A stretch of DNA of 64,000 nt, taken from positions 124,001-188,000 of the forward strand of contig CAWFGX010000004.1 of NCBI GenBank assembly GCA_963815375.1, written 5' to 3'. Shown one piece after another: positions 8,213-15,810 of the stretch. This stretch comes from JASHPR01 sp963815375 (GTDB lineage: Bacteria > Actinomycetota > Actinomycetes > Streptosporangiales > Streptosporangiaceae). The notes beneath the pieces were generated by a model, which saw only the letters and a program-made list of their open reading frames with translations, did no database searches and had not been told where the DNA came from. Positions within the stretch are counted from its first letter, which is position 1. The number at the start of each line of letters is the position of its first letter. The translations under genes were made by a program, and so were the position numbers.

Positions 8213-9906
8213 GCAGGCCGACCGCAGCCGTAACCGAGCGAGACCCGGGGCGGGAACCGCAGCGGCGCGGCCTGCGGCGCCTCCGCCAGGAGAGTGGCAG
8301 GGCGGTCATCCTGATCGGGACGCTCACCGCGGCGGCCCGCGTGGTCGGCTTCGGGCGCCAGATCGTGTTCGCGCACACGGTGGGCAACTCCTGCCTCGGC
8401 TCCGCGTACACCACCGCGAACCAGGTGCCGAACATCATCTACGACATCGTGCTCGGCGGAGCGCTGGCCAGCATCATGGTCCCGGTGCTTGCGCGCCCGG
8501 CGGTCGCCTCAGCGGCCGAGCCGGCCGCTGCCCGTACAACCAGCCAGATCTCCTCGGCGCTGCTGACCTGGACGGTCCTGCTGCTGCTCCCGGCCAGCCT
8601 GATCCTGGCCGTCGCGGCCCGGCCGGTGATGATTCTGCTCATCCCGCACCTGCGGGGCTGCTCGCGGGCGGAGGCCATCACGGTCGGCTCGGGCATGCTC
8701 GAGGTGTTCGCGCCGCAGATCCTGCTGTACGGACTAGCCGTGGTGCTGTACGGGATCCTGCAGGCGCACCGCAGGTTCGCCGGGCCCGCGCTGGCGCCCG
8801 TGCTGTCCAGCCTGGTGGTCATCGGCGCGTACCTCGCGTTCCTGCCGCTGGGCGGGCACGTCACCCACCTGGCTCGACTGTCGGCCGCAGCCAAGCTGAC
8901 ACTGTCAGTCGGCACAACGGCCGGCGTGGCCGCGCTGGTCCTTACCGCGGCCGTGCCAGCGCTGCGGCTGCGGCTGCGGCTGCGCCCGGCGCTGCGGTTC
9001 CCGGCCGGCGTCGGCCGCCGGGCCCGGAGCCTGGCCATCGTCGGAATCGTCGCCCTGGTCGCCCAGGACGCGTCGGCCGTGGTAGTGACGTGGCTGGCCA
9101 ACGGTCATGGCGGCCTTGGTGCGGTAGTGCTGTACAACTACGGCTGGCAGGTGTTCGCTGTGCCCTACGCGGTGCTCGCGGTCCCGATCGCGGTTAGCAC
9201 CTTCCCGGCACTGTCGGCGGCGCGCGAGGCAGAGCTCGACCAGTTGTCCGCCACAGCGACCCGGGCGGTGCTGCTCGTTTCGTGGCTCGGCGCGGCGCTG
9301 CTCGCCGGGGCCGCTGTGCCCGCGGCCCGGCTGTTCGCCACCCGCCCTGTCCAGGCAAGGGAGCTGGCCCTTGCGCTCGTCGCGTTCGCGCCGGGCCTGG
9401 TCGGTTACGGCCTCGTCGCGTGCCTGTCCCGGGTGCTGCTCGCGGACGGCAGGAACTGGCTCGCAGCTGCCGCCATAGCTGGCGGCTGGCTGGTCGTGAT
9501 CGCGTTCGACGTCATAGTGGTCGGTGTGGCATCAATCCGGTGGGTGGTGCCAGCGCTGGGCCTGGGCAATACAGCGGGTATGGCCGTCTCGGCTGCGGCC
9601 CTGCTGGCGGCCGTGCGGCGGGTCAGGGGCAGCGGCGCGCTGCAGGGCACCGCCCGCGCGGCAGCGGCCGGGCTGGCCGGCGCTATCGCCGGTGCCGGCT
9701 GCGCTGCAGCCATCTCCGCCGCGGTGCCTGCCGTCGGATTTTTCCCGAACGCTGCCATCGCCATCAGCGCCTGCTGCTGCGCCCTCATCGTCTTCGGGGT
9801 GACGGCCTACGCGCTGGATGGCGGCGACCTCAGGGCCGTCATAGCAAGGGCATGGAGAAGGGCCAGCCCGGGGGGACACGGCGCCTCCCAGGGGGCCGCG
9901 CGGTGA
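8209..9906 (+). CDS. murJ: MurJ/MviN family lipid II flippase
   Basis: 565-residue MOP-superfamily transporter with roughly 14 hydrophobic segments. Family hallmarks are the N-terminal GTLTAAARVVGFGRQIVFAH and the loop AYTTANQVPNIIYDIVLGGA, both characteristic of MurJ, the flippase that moves lipid-linked peptidoglycan precursors across the membrane. Actinobacterial MviN proteins often carry a large cytosolic extension; this one does not. It begins with GTG overlapping the previous stop (GTGA) and ends with TGA overlapping the next GTG, so it is an internal cistron of the 1-13 kb operon. Confidence 0.9.
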   Translation: MSRPTAAVTERDPGREPQRRGLRRLRQESGRAVILIGTLTAAARVVGFGRQIVFAHTVGNSCLGSAYTTANQVPNIIYDIVLGGALASIMVPVLARPAVASAAEPAAARTTSQISSALLTWTVLLLLPASLILAVAARPVMILLIPHLRGCSRAEAITVGSGMLEVFAPQILLYGLAVVLYGILQAHRRFAGPALAPVLSSLVVIGAYLAFLPLGGHVTHLARLSAAAKLTLSVGTTAGVAALVLTAAVPALRLRLRLRPALRFPAGVGRRARSLAIVGIVALVAQDASAVVVTWLANGHGGLGAVVLYNYGWQVFAVPYAVLAVPIAVSTFPALSAAREAELDQLSATATRAVLLVSWLGAALLAGAAVPAARLFATRPVQARELALALVAFAPGLVGYGLVACLSRVLLADGRNWLAAAAIAGGWLVVIAFDVIVVGVASIRWVVPALGLGNTAGMAVSAAALLAAVRRVRGSGALQGTARAAAAGLAGAIAGAGCAAAISAAVPAVGFFPNAAIAISACCCALIVFGVTAYALDGGDLRAVIARAWRRASPGGHGASQGAAR

Positions 9907-11054
9907 CCGGGCTCCGGGTGACGTGCGTGCTCGCCAGCACGGCGGGCGGGACCGGCAGGCACGCGGCCATGCTGGCCACGGGCTGTGCCGCGCGCGGCAT
10001 GACGGTGACCGTCGCCGGCCCCGCTGTGTTGTTCCGGGGGGGCGACCCCCCGCAAGGGCTGCTCCCCCAAGCCTGGAGAACTGCTCGGGGGAGCAGCTTG
10101 CGCTACGCACCGCTGGACATCGCGGGCCGGCCGCGCCCGGCTCATGACGCGGCCGCGGTGCTGCGGCTGCGCATGCTGCTAGCCCGGTGGCAGCCCGACG
10201 TGGTGCACGCCCATGGCCTGCGGGCCGCCGCTGTCACGTCGCTGGCGCTGGCGGCGTCCGCGCGCCCGCGCCCGGCGTTGCTGGTCACGGTGCACAACGC
10301 GGCCCCGGGCGGCGCCCTGCCCGGGGCCGTATACCGGGGACTGGAACGGTTTGCGGCACGGCGGGCCGACGCGGTGCTCTGTGCCTCGGCGGACCTGGCC
10401 GGCCGGATGCGCCGGGCTGGCGCGCGCGAGGTCGGGCTGGCCGTGGTCGCTGCGCCAGCAGCGACGGCACCGTCGGCCGAAGCCGTGGGGAAGGCACGGG
10501 CCGACATCGGTGCCTCGGGACACAAGGTCGTGCTCGCGGTGGGCCGGCTGGCCCCGCAGAAGGGCTTCGACGTGCTGGTCGACGCTGCCTCCCGGCTGAG
10601 CGGCCAGGACCTGGCGCCAGTGCTGGCGATCGCGGGGCAGGGCCCGCTGGACAGAGCGCTGGCCGCCCGCGCGCGGGTCTCAGGTGCTGACGTGAGGTTC
10701 CTCGGCGCGCGCACCGACGTGCCCGCGCTGCTGGCCGCTGCGGACGTCGTCGCGGTGCCGAGCCGGTGGGAAGGCCAGCCGCTTATCGTGGCTGAGGCGC
10801 TGCGGGCCGGGCGCCCGGTCGTCGCGTCCCGGGCTGGCGGGATCCCCGCCATGACCGGCGAGGACGCGGCGCTGCTGGTCCAGCCCGACGACCCAGGCGC
10901 GCTCGCCGACGCCATCAGGGCGGTGCTCGACGACCCGGGACTGGCCAGAAGGCTGGGTGCCGCCGCCGCTGCCCGCGCCCGGGATCTGCCGTCGGCAGCT
11001 GACGCTGTTGACGCCGCGGCCACCGTCTACACCAGGCTTGCGGCGTCGCGATGA
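9903..11054 (+). CDS. GT4-family glycosyltransferase with an in-frame palindromic insertion
   Basis: 383-residue GT-B fold glycosyltransferase. The N-domain begins VTCVLASTAGGTGRHAAMLA; the C-domain has the donor-binding segments VVLAVGRLAPQKGFDVLVDA, FLGARTDVPALLAAADVVAV and the EX7E-type stretch VPSRWEGQPLIVAEALRAG. It probably transfers a sugar from a nucleotide donor to a lipid or wall acceptor; the acceptor is unknown. Residues about 45-68 (FRGGDPPQGLLPQAWRTA and following) are encoded by DNA forming two perfect hairpins at 10036-10102 and look like an insertion into the N-domain. GTG start at 9903 overlaps murJ by 4 nt. Confidence 0.88.
   Translation: MTGLRVTCVLASTAGGTGRHAAMLATGCAARGMTVTVAGPAVLFRGGDPPQGLLPQAWRTARGSSLRYAPLDIAGRPRPAHDAAAVLRLRMLLARWQPDVVHAHGLRAAAVTSLALAASARPRPALLVTVHNAAPGGALPGAVYRGLERFAARRADAVLCASADLAGRMRRAGAREVGLAVVAAPAATAPSAEAVGKARADIGASGHKVVLAVGRLAPQKGFDVLVDAASRLSGQDLAPVLAIAGQGPLDRALAARARVSGADVRFLGARTDVPALLAAADVVAVPSRWEGQPLIVAEALRAGRPVVASRAGGIPAMTGEDAALLVQPDDPGALADAIRAVLDDPGLARRLGAAAAARARDLPSAADAVDAAATVYTRLAASR
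10036..10102. repeat. double-hairpin palindromic element inside the GT4 gene
   Basis: Seven G (10036-10042), the triplet cga and six C (10046-10051) form a first hairpin. Immediately after it GCTGCTCCCCC (10058-10068) pairs perfectly with GGGGGAGCAGC (10087-10097), extended by CGCAA/TTGCG (10051-10055 with 10098-10102) around a two-base bulge. The element is read through in frame in the glycosyltransferase. Its compact palindromic form resembles REP-like or other small interspersed repeats; whether other copies exist cannot be seen here. Confidence 0.6.
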
Positions 11055-12931
11055 CCGTGCCAGCGGCGACCGCGGTCAACGCCGGGGAGCGGCGGCGGCT
11101 GCGCGCTGTGCTGTCGGCGAGACCAGGTGGCCACCGGGCGGCACTCCGCCACCTCGTGATCCTGGCCGGTTACCTGGCGGCTGGCGTCGCGGTGACCTGG
11201 CCCCGGGCGGCCTACCTGGTCCAGGGGCGGCTGCCGGACTACCTCGACGTCACCAGCTATACCTGGGACCTCTGGTGGGTGGCGCATCAGGTCAGCCACC
11301 TGGGTAACCCGTTCTTCACCCGGCAGATGGCGGCCCCGGCCGGTGTGCAGCTCGGGTTCGACACGCTGATACCGCTGCCCGGGCTCGTGCTGACACCGGT
11401 GACGTTGCTGTTCGGCCCGTCGGCCTCGCTGAGCCTGCTGACGATCGTGATTCCGGGCCTGGCGTGCTACACGATGTACCGGGCCGCGAGGCTGTGGCTG
11501 CGTTCGCACACCGGCGCGATCGCGGCCGGAGCGTGCTTCGGCCTGTGCTCGATGCTGGACTGGCAGGACTGGTACCACATCCAGCTCTCGGCCGGAATGG
11601 TGCTGCTGCCGGTGACGCTGGAGGCTGCGGTCCGGGTGCGCCGCTCTGGAAGGCCGGTGCCCTCAGCACTAGTCCTCGGGCTGACCCTCGGTGCATCGGT
11701 GCTGATCAACCAGGAAATCGCGATCATGGCGCTGATCCTGGCGGCGCTCACCCTCGTCCCGTGGCTGCTTGCCGAACCATCGCAGGCGCTGGCCCGGCTG
11801 CGGGTGCTGGCGCCCGGCGTCCTCGCCGCCGCCGTCGTGGCCTGCCCGGAGCTGATCGCCATGGGCCAGCAGCTCGCGGCGGGCGGCGCGGCAGTCAGCC
11901 CGCGCCTGCTCGCCAGTAGCGACGCAAGCTACGGGACAGGGCTTGGACAGCTGTTTGCCCCCTCGCCCCGGATGGCCGGGTTCGGCCTGCCGCTGTTCTC
12001 CTCCTACGGCCCGGTCGGCGAAGGCATGCCCGGCTACGGCGTGGTACTGACCGTGCTTGCGGCAGCCGGGCTGGCGGCCTCGTGGCGCCGCGGCAGCGCC
12101 CGGCGGCTGGCCTGCCTGTGGCTAGGCTGCTCGGCCCTGGCGCTCGGCGTCACCCTGTATGTCGGCCAGCACCAGTACATACCGCTGCGCGCGAGCTGGG
12201 ACGGGGTGCGGGTGTCGCTGCTGATGCCGTATACCTGGCTGGTCCGGATCCCCGGGCTGGCGGCGTTCCGTGACGCCGGCCGGATGGCCCTGCTCGGGCT
12301 CGTCGGCGCCGCCCTGCTGGCCGGGAGTGCGGTTGAGTGGCTGCGCTGGCACCTGCGGCCCGCGAAGCTCGGGGTGCTCGCTATTGCCTGCGTTGCCGCG
12401 CTCGGGATCCTGGAGGCAGGGTGGGCGGGCAGCCCCGGCCCCGGCACCATGCCCACCGCGCTTCCTGCCCTGGACGGCCCGATCGCTGCCGACCACTCTG
12501 GCTCGATCGTTCTGGACATCCCGTTCGGCCTGAGGGGCGGGCTGCCGCTGTACGGGAACAGACTCGCCAACGCCGCCCTGCTGATCGCGACTGCTGACGG
12601 CCACCCGCGGGCGATTTCCTACACCGCGTGGGTCCCGCCGCCGTCGATCGCGGCGATCGCCCGCCATCCGTTCTATGCCCAGCTCGTCCGAGTTCAGAAC
12701 GGCGCCCAGGTCACGGCGGCGCAGATCGCGGCGGCGCGCCGCGATCTCAGCCATCTGAACATCGGCTGGGCACTGGTCTGGCAGCCGGTCAGTCCGGCTG
12801 TGACCAGCTACCTGTCCGCCAGCGGGTTCCGCCTCGATTACCGAGCGGACGGCGTCGTGGTATACCGGCTGGCCGGGCCGCTCGTTAGAATCGCGGACAG
12901 CGTCGGCGCTACGGGACGGGCTGGTCAGTAA
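11051..12931 (+). CDS. polytopic membrane protein, GT-C glycosyltransferase-like
   Basis: 626 residues with about 11-12 hydrophobic segments, starting at a cytosolic N-terminus, and a C-terminal soluble domain from about residue 475 (PALDGPIAADHSGSIVLDIP onward). The loop after the first helix contains YLDVTSYTWDLWWVAHQV, a position where GT-C enzymes using polyprenyl-phosphate sugars carry their acidic catalytic residues; the D/E pattern here is compatible but not diagnostic. The start ATG overlaps the GT4 stop (ATGA), so the two glycosyltransferases are coupled and probably act on the same glycan. The stop codon lies inside the loop of a terminator hairpin. Confidence 0.7.
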   Translation: MTVPAATAVNAGERRRLRAVLSARPGGHRAALRHLVILAGYLAAGVAVTWPRAAYLVQGRLPDYLDVTSYTWDLWWVAHQVSHLGNPFFTRQMAAPAGVQLGFDTLIPLPGLVLTPVTLLFGPSASLSLLTIVIPGLACYTMYRAARLWLRSHTGAIAAGACFGLCSMLDWQDWYHIQLSAGMVLLPVTLEAAVRVRRSGRPVPSALVLGLTLGASVLINQEIAIMALILAALTLVPWLLAEPSQALARLRVLAPGVLAAAVVACPELIAMGQQLAAGGAAVSPRLLASSDASYGTGLGQLFAPSPRMAGFGLPLFSSYGPVGEGMPGYGVVLTVLAAAGLAASWRRGSARRLACLWLGCSALALGVTLYVGQHQYIPLRASWDGVRVSLLMPYTWLVRIPGLAAFRDAGRMALLGLVGAALLAGSAVEWLRWHLRPAKLGVLAIACVAALGILEAGWAGSPGPGTMPTALPALDGPIAADHSGSIVLDIPFGLRGGLPLYGNRLANAALLIATADGHPRAISYTAWVPPPSIAAIARHPFYAQLVRVQNGAQVTAAQIAAARRDLSHLNIGWALVWQPVSPAVTSYLSASGFRLDYRADGVVVYRLAGPLVRIADSVGATGRAGQ

Positions 12932-12941
12932 CCAGCCCGTC
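12915..12941 (+). terminator. hairpin terminator of the tlyA-to-GT-C operon
   Basis: GACGGGCTGGT (12915-12925) pairs perfectly with ACCAGCCCGTC (12931-12941) around a 5-nt loop that contains most of the TAA stop codon (12929-12931). No T-tract follows, as is usual for high-GC actinobacteria. It separates the long operon from hpnJ. Confidence 0.65.
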
Positions 12942-12988
12942 GCCGAGTGCGACCAAACGAGCCGCGACCCCGGGGAGGCTGGCCGTCC

Positions 12989-14416
12989 ATGCTGCGCACT
13001 CTGCTTCTGCACCCTCCGTCCTACAAGGGATTCGACGGCGGGGCTGCTTCGCGCTACCAGGCCAAGCGAGAAGTCCGCTCGTTCTGGTACCCGACGTGGC
13101 TGGCGCAGGTCGCCGCCATCGTGCCCGGCAGCAAGCTTGTGGATGCTCCGCCGGCCGACCTGACGCTCGCTGACGTCCTGCCGCTCGCCCGCGACCACGA
13201 CCTGGCGGTGCTGCACACGAGCTCGCCGTCGTTCACCGGGGACGTGCAGGTCGCGGAGGCTCTCAAGCGGGAGAACCCGGCGCTGAAGATCGGTTTCGTC
13301 GGCGCCAAGGTGGCGGTCGAGCCCGAGGAGTCGCTGATGGCCTCTGAGGCCATCGACTTCGTGGCCCGCGAGGAGTACGACTTCACGATCCGCGACATCG
13401 CCGAGGGCCATCCGCTGGCCGAAGTAGACGGCGTCTCGTTCCGCGACGATGACGGCACCGTGGTGCACACGCCGGACCGGGCGATCCTGCATGACATGGA
13501 CCAGCTGCCGTACGTCACCCCGGTGTATGCACGCGACCTGGACGTCAAGTACTACTACAACGGCTACCTGAAGCACCCGTACGTGTCGCTGTACACGGGG
13601 CGCGGCTGCCGGTCGCGGTGCACGTTCTGCCTGTGGCCGCAGACCGTCGGCGGGCACCTGTACCGCACTAGGAGCGTCGAGCACGTCATGGGCGAGATGG
13701 CGAGCTTCCGCGAGCTGTTCCCCACGGTCAAGGAAGTGTTCTTCGACGACGACACGCTGACCGACGACCGCCGCCGCGTCGAGGAGATCGCCCGCGGCAT
13801 GGGCAAGCTCGGTATTCCCTGGGCCTGCAACGCGAAGGCGAACGTCCCCTACGACACGCTCAAGATCATGCGGGACAACGGCCTGCGGCTGCTGCTCGTC
13901 GGCTACGAGTCAGGGAACCAGCAGATCCTGATCAACATCAAGAAGGGCATCCGGGTTGAGCGGGCAAAGCAGTTCACCAAGGACTGCCATGCTCTCGGCA
14001 TCAAGATCCACGGCACGTTCATCGTCGGCCTGCCGGGGGAGACCCCCGAGACGATCAAGCAGACCATCCAGTACGCCAAGGAGCTCAACCCGCAGTCGCT
14101 CCAGGTCTCAATTGCCGCGCCGTACCCCGGGACCGCGCTGTACAAGCAGGCGATGGAGAACGGCTGGCTGCCCAATGATGACTCCACCCTGCTCGACGAG
14201 CACGGCGTCCAGAGCGCCATGCTCAGCTACCCCAACCTGAACCGGACCGAGATCTACGAGTCCGTAGAGACCTTCTACAAGCAGTTCTATTTCAGGGCCG
14301 GGAAGATCGCCGAGCTGTCGGCTGAGATGCTGCGCAGCCCCGAGATGATGAAGCGGCGGCTGCGTGAGGGTGTGGAGTTCGCCAGCTTCATGCGCAAACG
14401 CGGCAACGAGAACTGA
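12989..14416 (+). CDS. hpnJ: HpnJ, hopanoid-associated radical SAM protein
   Basis: 475-residue B12-binding-type radical SAM enzyme. The N-terminus (MLRTLLLHPPSYKGFDGGAA, then RYQAKREVRSFWYPTWLAQ) and the cluster motif GRGCRSRCTFCLWPQTVGGH (CxxxCxxC near residues 205-213) match the HpnJ family closely. HpnJ is known to help convert bacteriohopanetetrol glucosamine into the cyclitol ether, decorating membrane hopanoids. The ATG at 12989 is preceded by GGGGAGG; the upstream open frame to 12947 is not conserved. No squalene-hopene cyclase, hpnI or hpnK is in the window, so the substrate pathway must be encoded elsewhere. It is convergent with the next gene. Confidence 0.9.
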   Translation: MLRTLLLHPPSYKGFDGGAASRYQAKREVRSFWYPTWLAQVAAIVPGSKLVDAPPADLTLADVLPLARDHDLAVLHTSSPSFTGDVQVAEALKRENPALKIGFVGAKVAVEPEESLMASEAIDFVAREEYDFTIRDIAEGHPLAEVDGVSFRDDDGTVVHTPDRAILHDMDQLPYVTPVYARDLDVKYYYNGYLKHPYVSLYTGRGCRSRCTFCLWPQTVGGHLYRTRSVEHVMGEMASFRELFPTVKEVFFDDDTLTDDRRRVEEIARGMGKLGIPWACNAKANVPYDTLKIMRDNGLRLLLVGYESGNQQILINIKKGIRVERAKQFTKDCHALGIKIHGTFIVGLPGETPETIKQTIQYAKELNPQSLQVSIAAPYPGTALYKQAMENGWLPNDDSTLLDEHGVQSAMLSYPNLNRTEIYESVETFYKQFYFRAGKIAELSAEMLRSPEMMKRRLREGVEFASFMRKRGNEN

Positions 14417-14428
14417 CCGGGCAGCCGA

Positions 14429-15583
14429 TCAGCGCGAGCTGCCGCCTGCGAGCCTGAACCGGCCGAGCGAGAACCTCCGGGCGGCCGGACCGGCCTCACC
14501 GCCGGCCGCGAGGCTGGCCAGCCACTCGCCGAGCATGGGCCCGAACTTGAAACCGTGGCCGGAGGTTCCGCTGCCGATCACGACGTTGCCGATGCGGTCG
14601 ACGATGAAGTCCTCGTCCGGGCTGTTGTCGTAGACGCAGCGCTCGGTCTGCGCCGGCTCCGGGCGAAAGCCCGGCAGGTACCGGCGAGCCAGGTCCGCCA
14701 GCCGCGCGGTCAGGGTGTCGTCGGGTCGCTGATCCAGCGCGGACAGGTCGGCGGCTGGCCCGCTGTGGTGCAGACCGATCTTGTACAGCGGTGAGCCTGG
14801 TACTGGCAGGCCGTAGGGCTCCTCACCGCTGTGACCGATGAAGATCGGCACAGCGGGAGGCGGCCCTGCGGCCGGCTGATCCGCTGCGGCAGCCGGGCCG
14901 GCCGGTGCCAGGTAGCCGACCTGCTCCAGGGTGGCCGCGGACGGCACTGCGATCCCTGCTGCGGCGAGCAGCCCGCCTGTCCACGGCCCGGCGCAGACGA
15001 CCGCGGCCCGTGCCGTGACGATGCCCTCGCCCAGACCGTCCGCTCCGCTGGCATCAGTGCGTACCGTCACCTCGCGGCCGTCGTCGGCGAGCCCGGTGAC
15101 GGTGACGCCGGTGCGGACGCCGGGCACCGCGGCCGCCAGGGCCCGCAGCGCGGCGTCCGCGCTGATCACACAGGACTCCGGCTCGAGCAGCGCCGGACCG
15201 TCAAGGCTGAGCTGCGGGAACCTCGCCGCGACCGCTTCGGCCGGCAGCAGGGCGCAGGCCGCGCCTGCCGCTTCCATCGCGTCGGTGACCTCATCCAGCC
15301 CGGGCCCGAACGTAAGCTGCGGCACCGGGTGGAGCAGCCGCTGGCCACACTCGTCCTCCAGCTCGGCCCACGGCTCGCGGGCGCGCTGGGCCAGCGCCAC
15401 GTAGCCGGCGTCCGGGTACCCGAGCCGGAAGATCCGGCAGCTCCCCTTCGACCCGCTCCCGTCGTGACCGATCTCAGCCTGCTCGAGCACGATCACGTCG
15501 GCCCCCCGCCGGGCCAGTACCCGCCCGGCCGCAAGACCCAGCAGTCCAGCGCCCACCACCACGACATCGCACCGGGCCCGCAC
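14429..15583 (-). CDS. FAD-dependent N-methyl-amino-acid oxidase (SolA/MSOX-like)
   Basis: 384-residue DAO-superfamily flavoenzyme. The N-terminal dinucleotide-binding motif is VVVVGAGLLGLAAGRVLARR, followed by GSGSKGSCRIFRLGY. The C-terminal signatures ERCVYDNSPDEDFIVDR and GSGTSGHGFKFGPMLGEWL are typical of monomeric sarcosine oxidase and N-methyltryptophan oxidase; the Cys in RCVYDN is at the position that carries covalent FAD in this group. It oxidatively demethylates an N-methyl amino acid, producing formaldehyde and peroxide; the exact substrate is not predictable. Translation begins with GTG at 15581-15583. It is monocistronic and convergent with hpnJ. Confidence 0.85.
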   Translation of the reverse strand: MRARCDVVVVGAGLLGLAAGRVLARRGADVIVLEQAEIGHDGSGSKGSCRIFRLGYPDAGYVALAQRAREPWAELEDECGQRLLHPVPQLTFGPGLDEVTDAMEAAGAACALLPAEAVAARFPQLSLDGPALLEPESCVISADAALRALAAAVPGVRTGVTVTGLADDGREVTVRTDASGADGLGEGIVTARAAVVCAGPWTGGLLAAAGIAVPSAATLEQVGYLAPAGPAAAADQPAAGPPPAVPIFIGHSGEEPYGLPVPGSPLYKIGLHHSGPAADLSALDQRPDDTLTARLADLARRYLPGFRPEPAQTERCVYDNSPDEDFIVDRIGNVVIGSGTSGHGFKFGPMLGEWLASLAAGGEAGPAARRFSLGRFRLAGGSSR

Positions 15584-15785
15584 GGAAATCAGGTTATGAT
15601 GCCGCCTCGGAGAAAACGATGGATATCAGGCAGTACAGGGTGCCATGACGCATCTGCTGCCGGGGGGACAGAGCGAGCCCGAAGCCGATCAGGTCCCGGC
15701 CCGGCTCGCCGCGTCGCGCACCAGCCCCAGCCGGCCATAGGGCGTCGTCTTCGCCCCAATATGCCCAGTCCGCTGGACAGGCTTG

Positions 15786-15804
15786 TTAGGTACGCCTTAC
15801 CTTA
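15786..15804 (+). promoter_or_regulatory. IdeR/DtxR iron box upstream of the efe operon
   Basis: TTAGGTACGCCTTACCTTA fits the published 19-bp DtxR/IdeR consensus TWAGGTWAGSCTWACCTWA at 18 of 19 positions (only position 8 differs). It ends 6 nt before the GTG of the EfeU-EfeO gene, so iron-loaded IdeR/DmdR would block transcription under iron sufficiency. Confidence 0.85.
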
Positions 15805-15810
15805 CTTGCC

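Noticed and set aside
12122..13684. 520-codon antisense frame across the GT-C gene and hpnJ
   Set aside because: Spans two confident genes and a terminator on the other strand; no family signature.
15645..15740. 31-codon ORF upstream of the efe operon
   Set aside because: No ribosome-binding site, no recognisable sequence, and random frames of this size are common at this GC.
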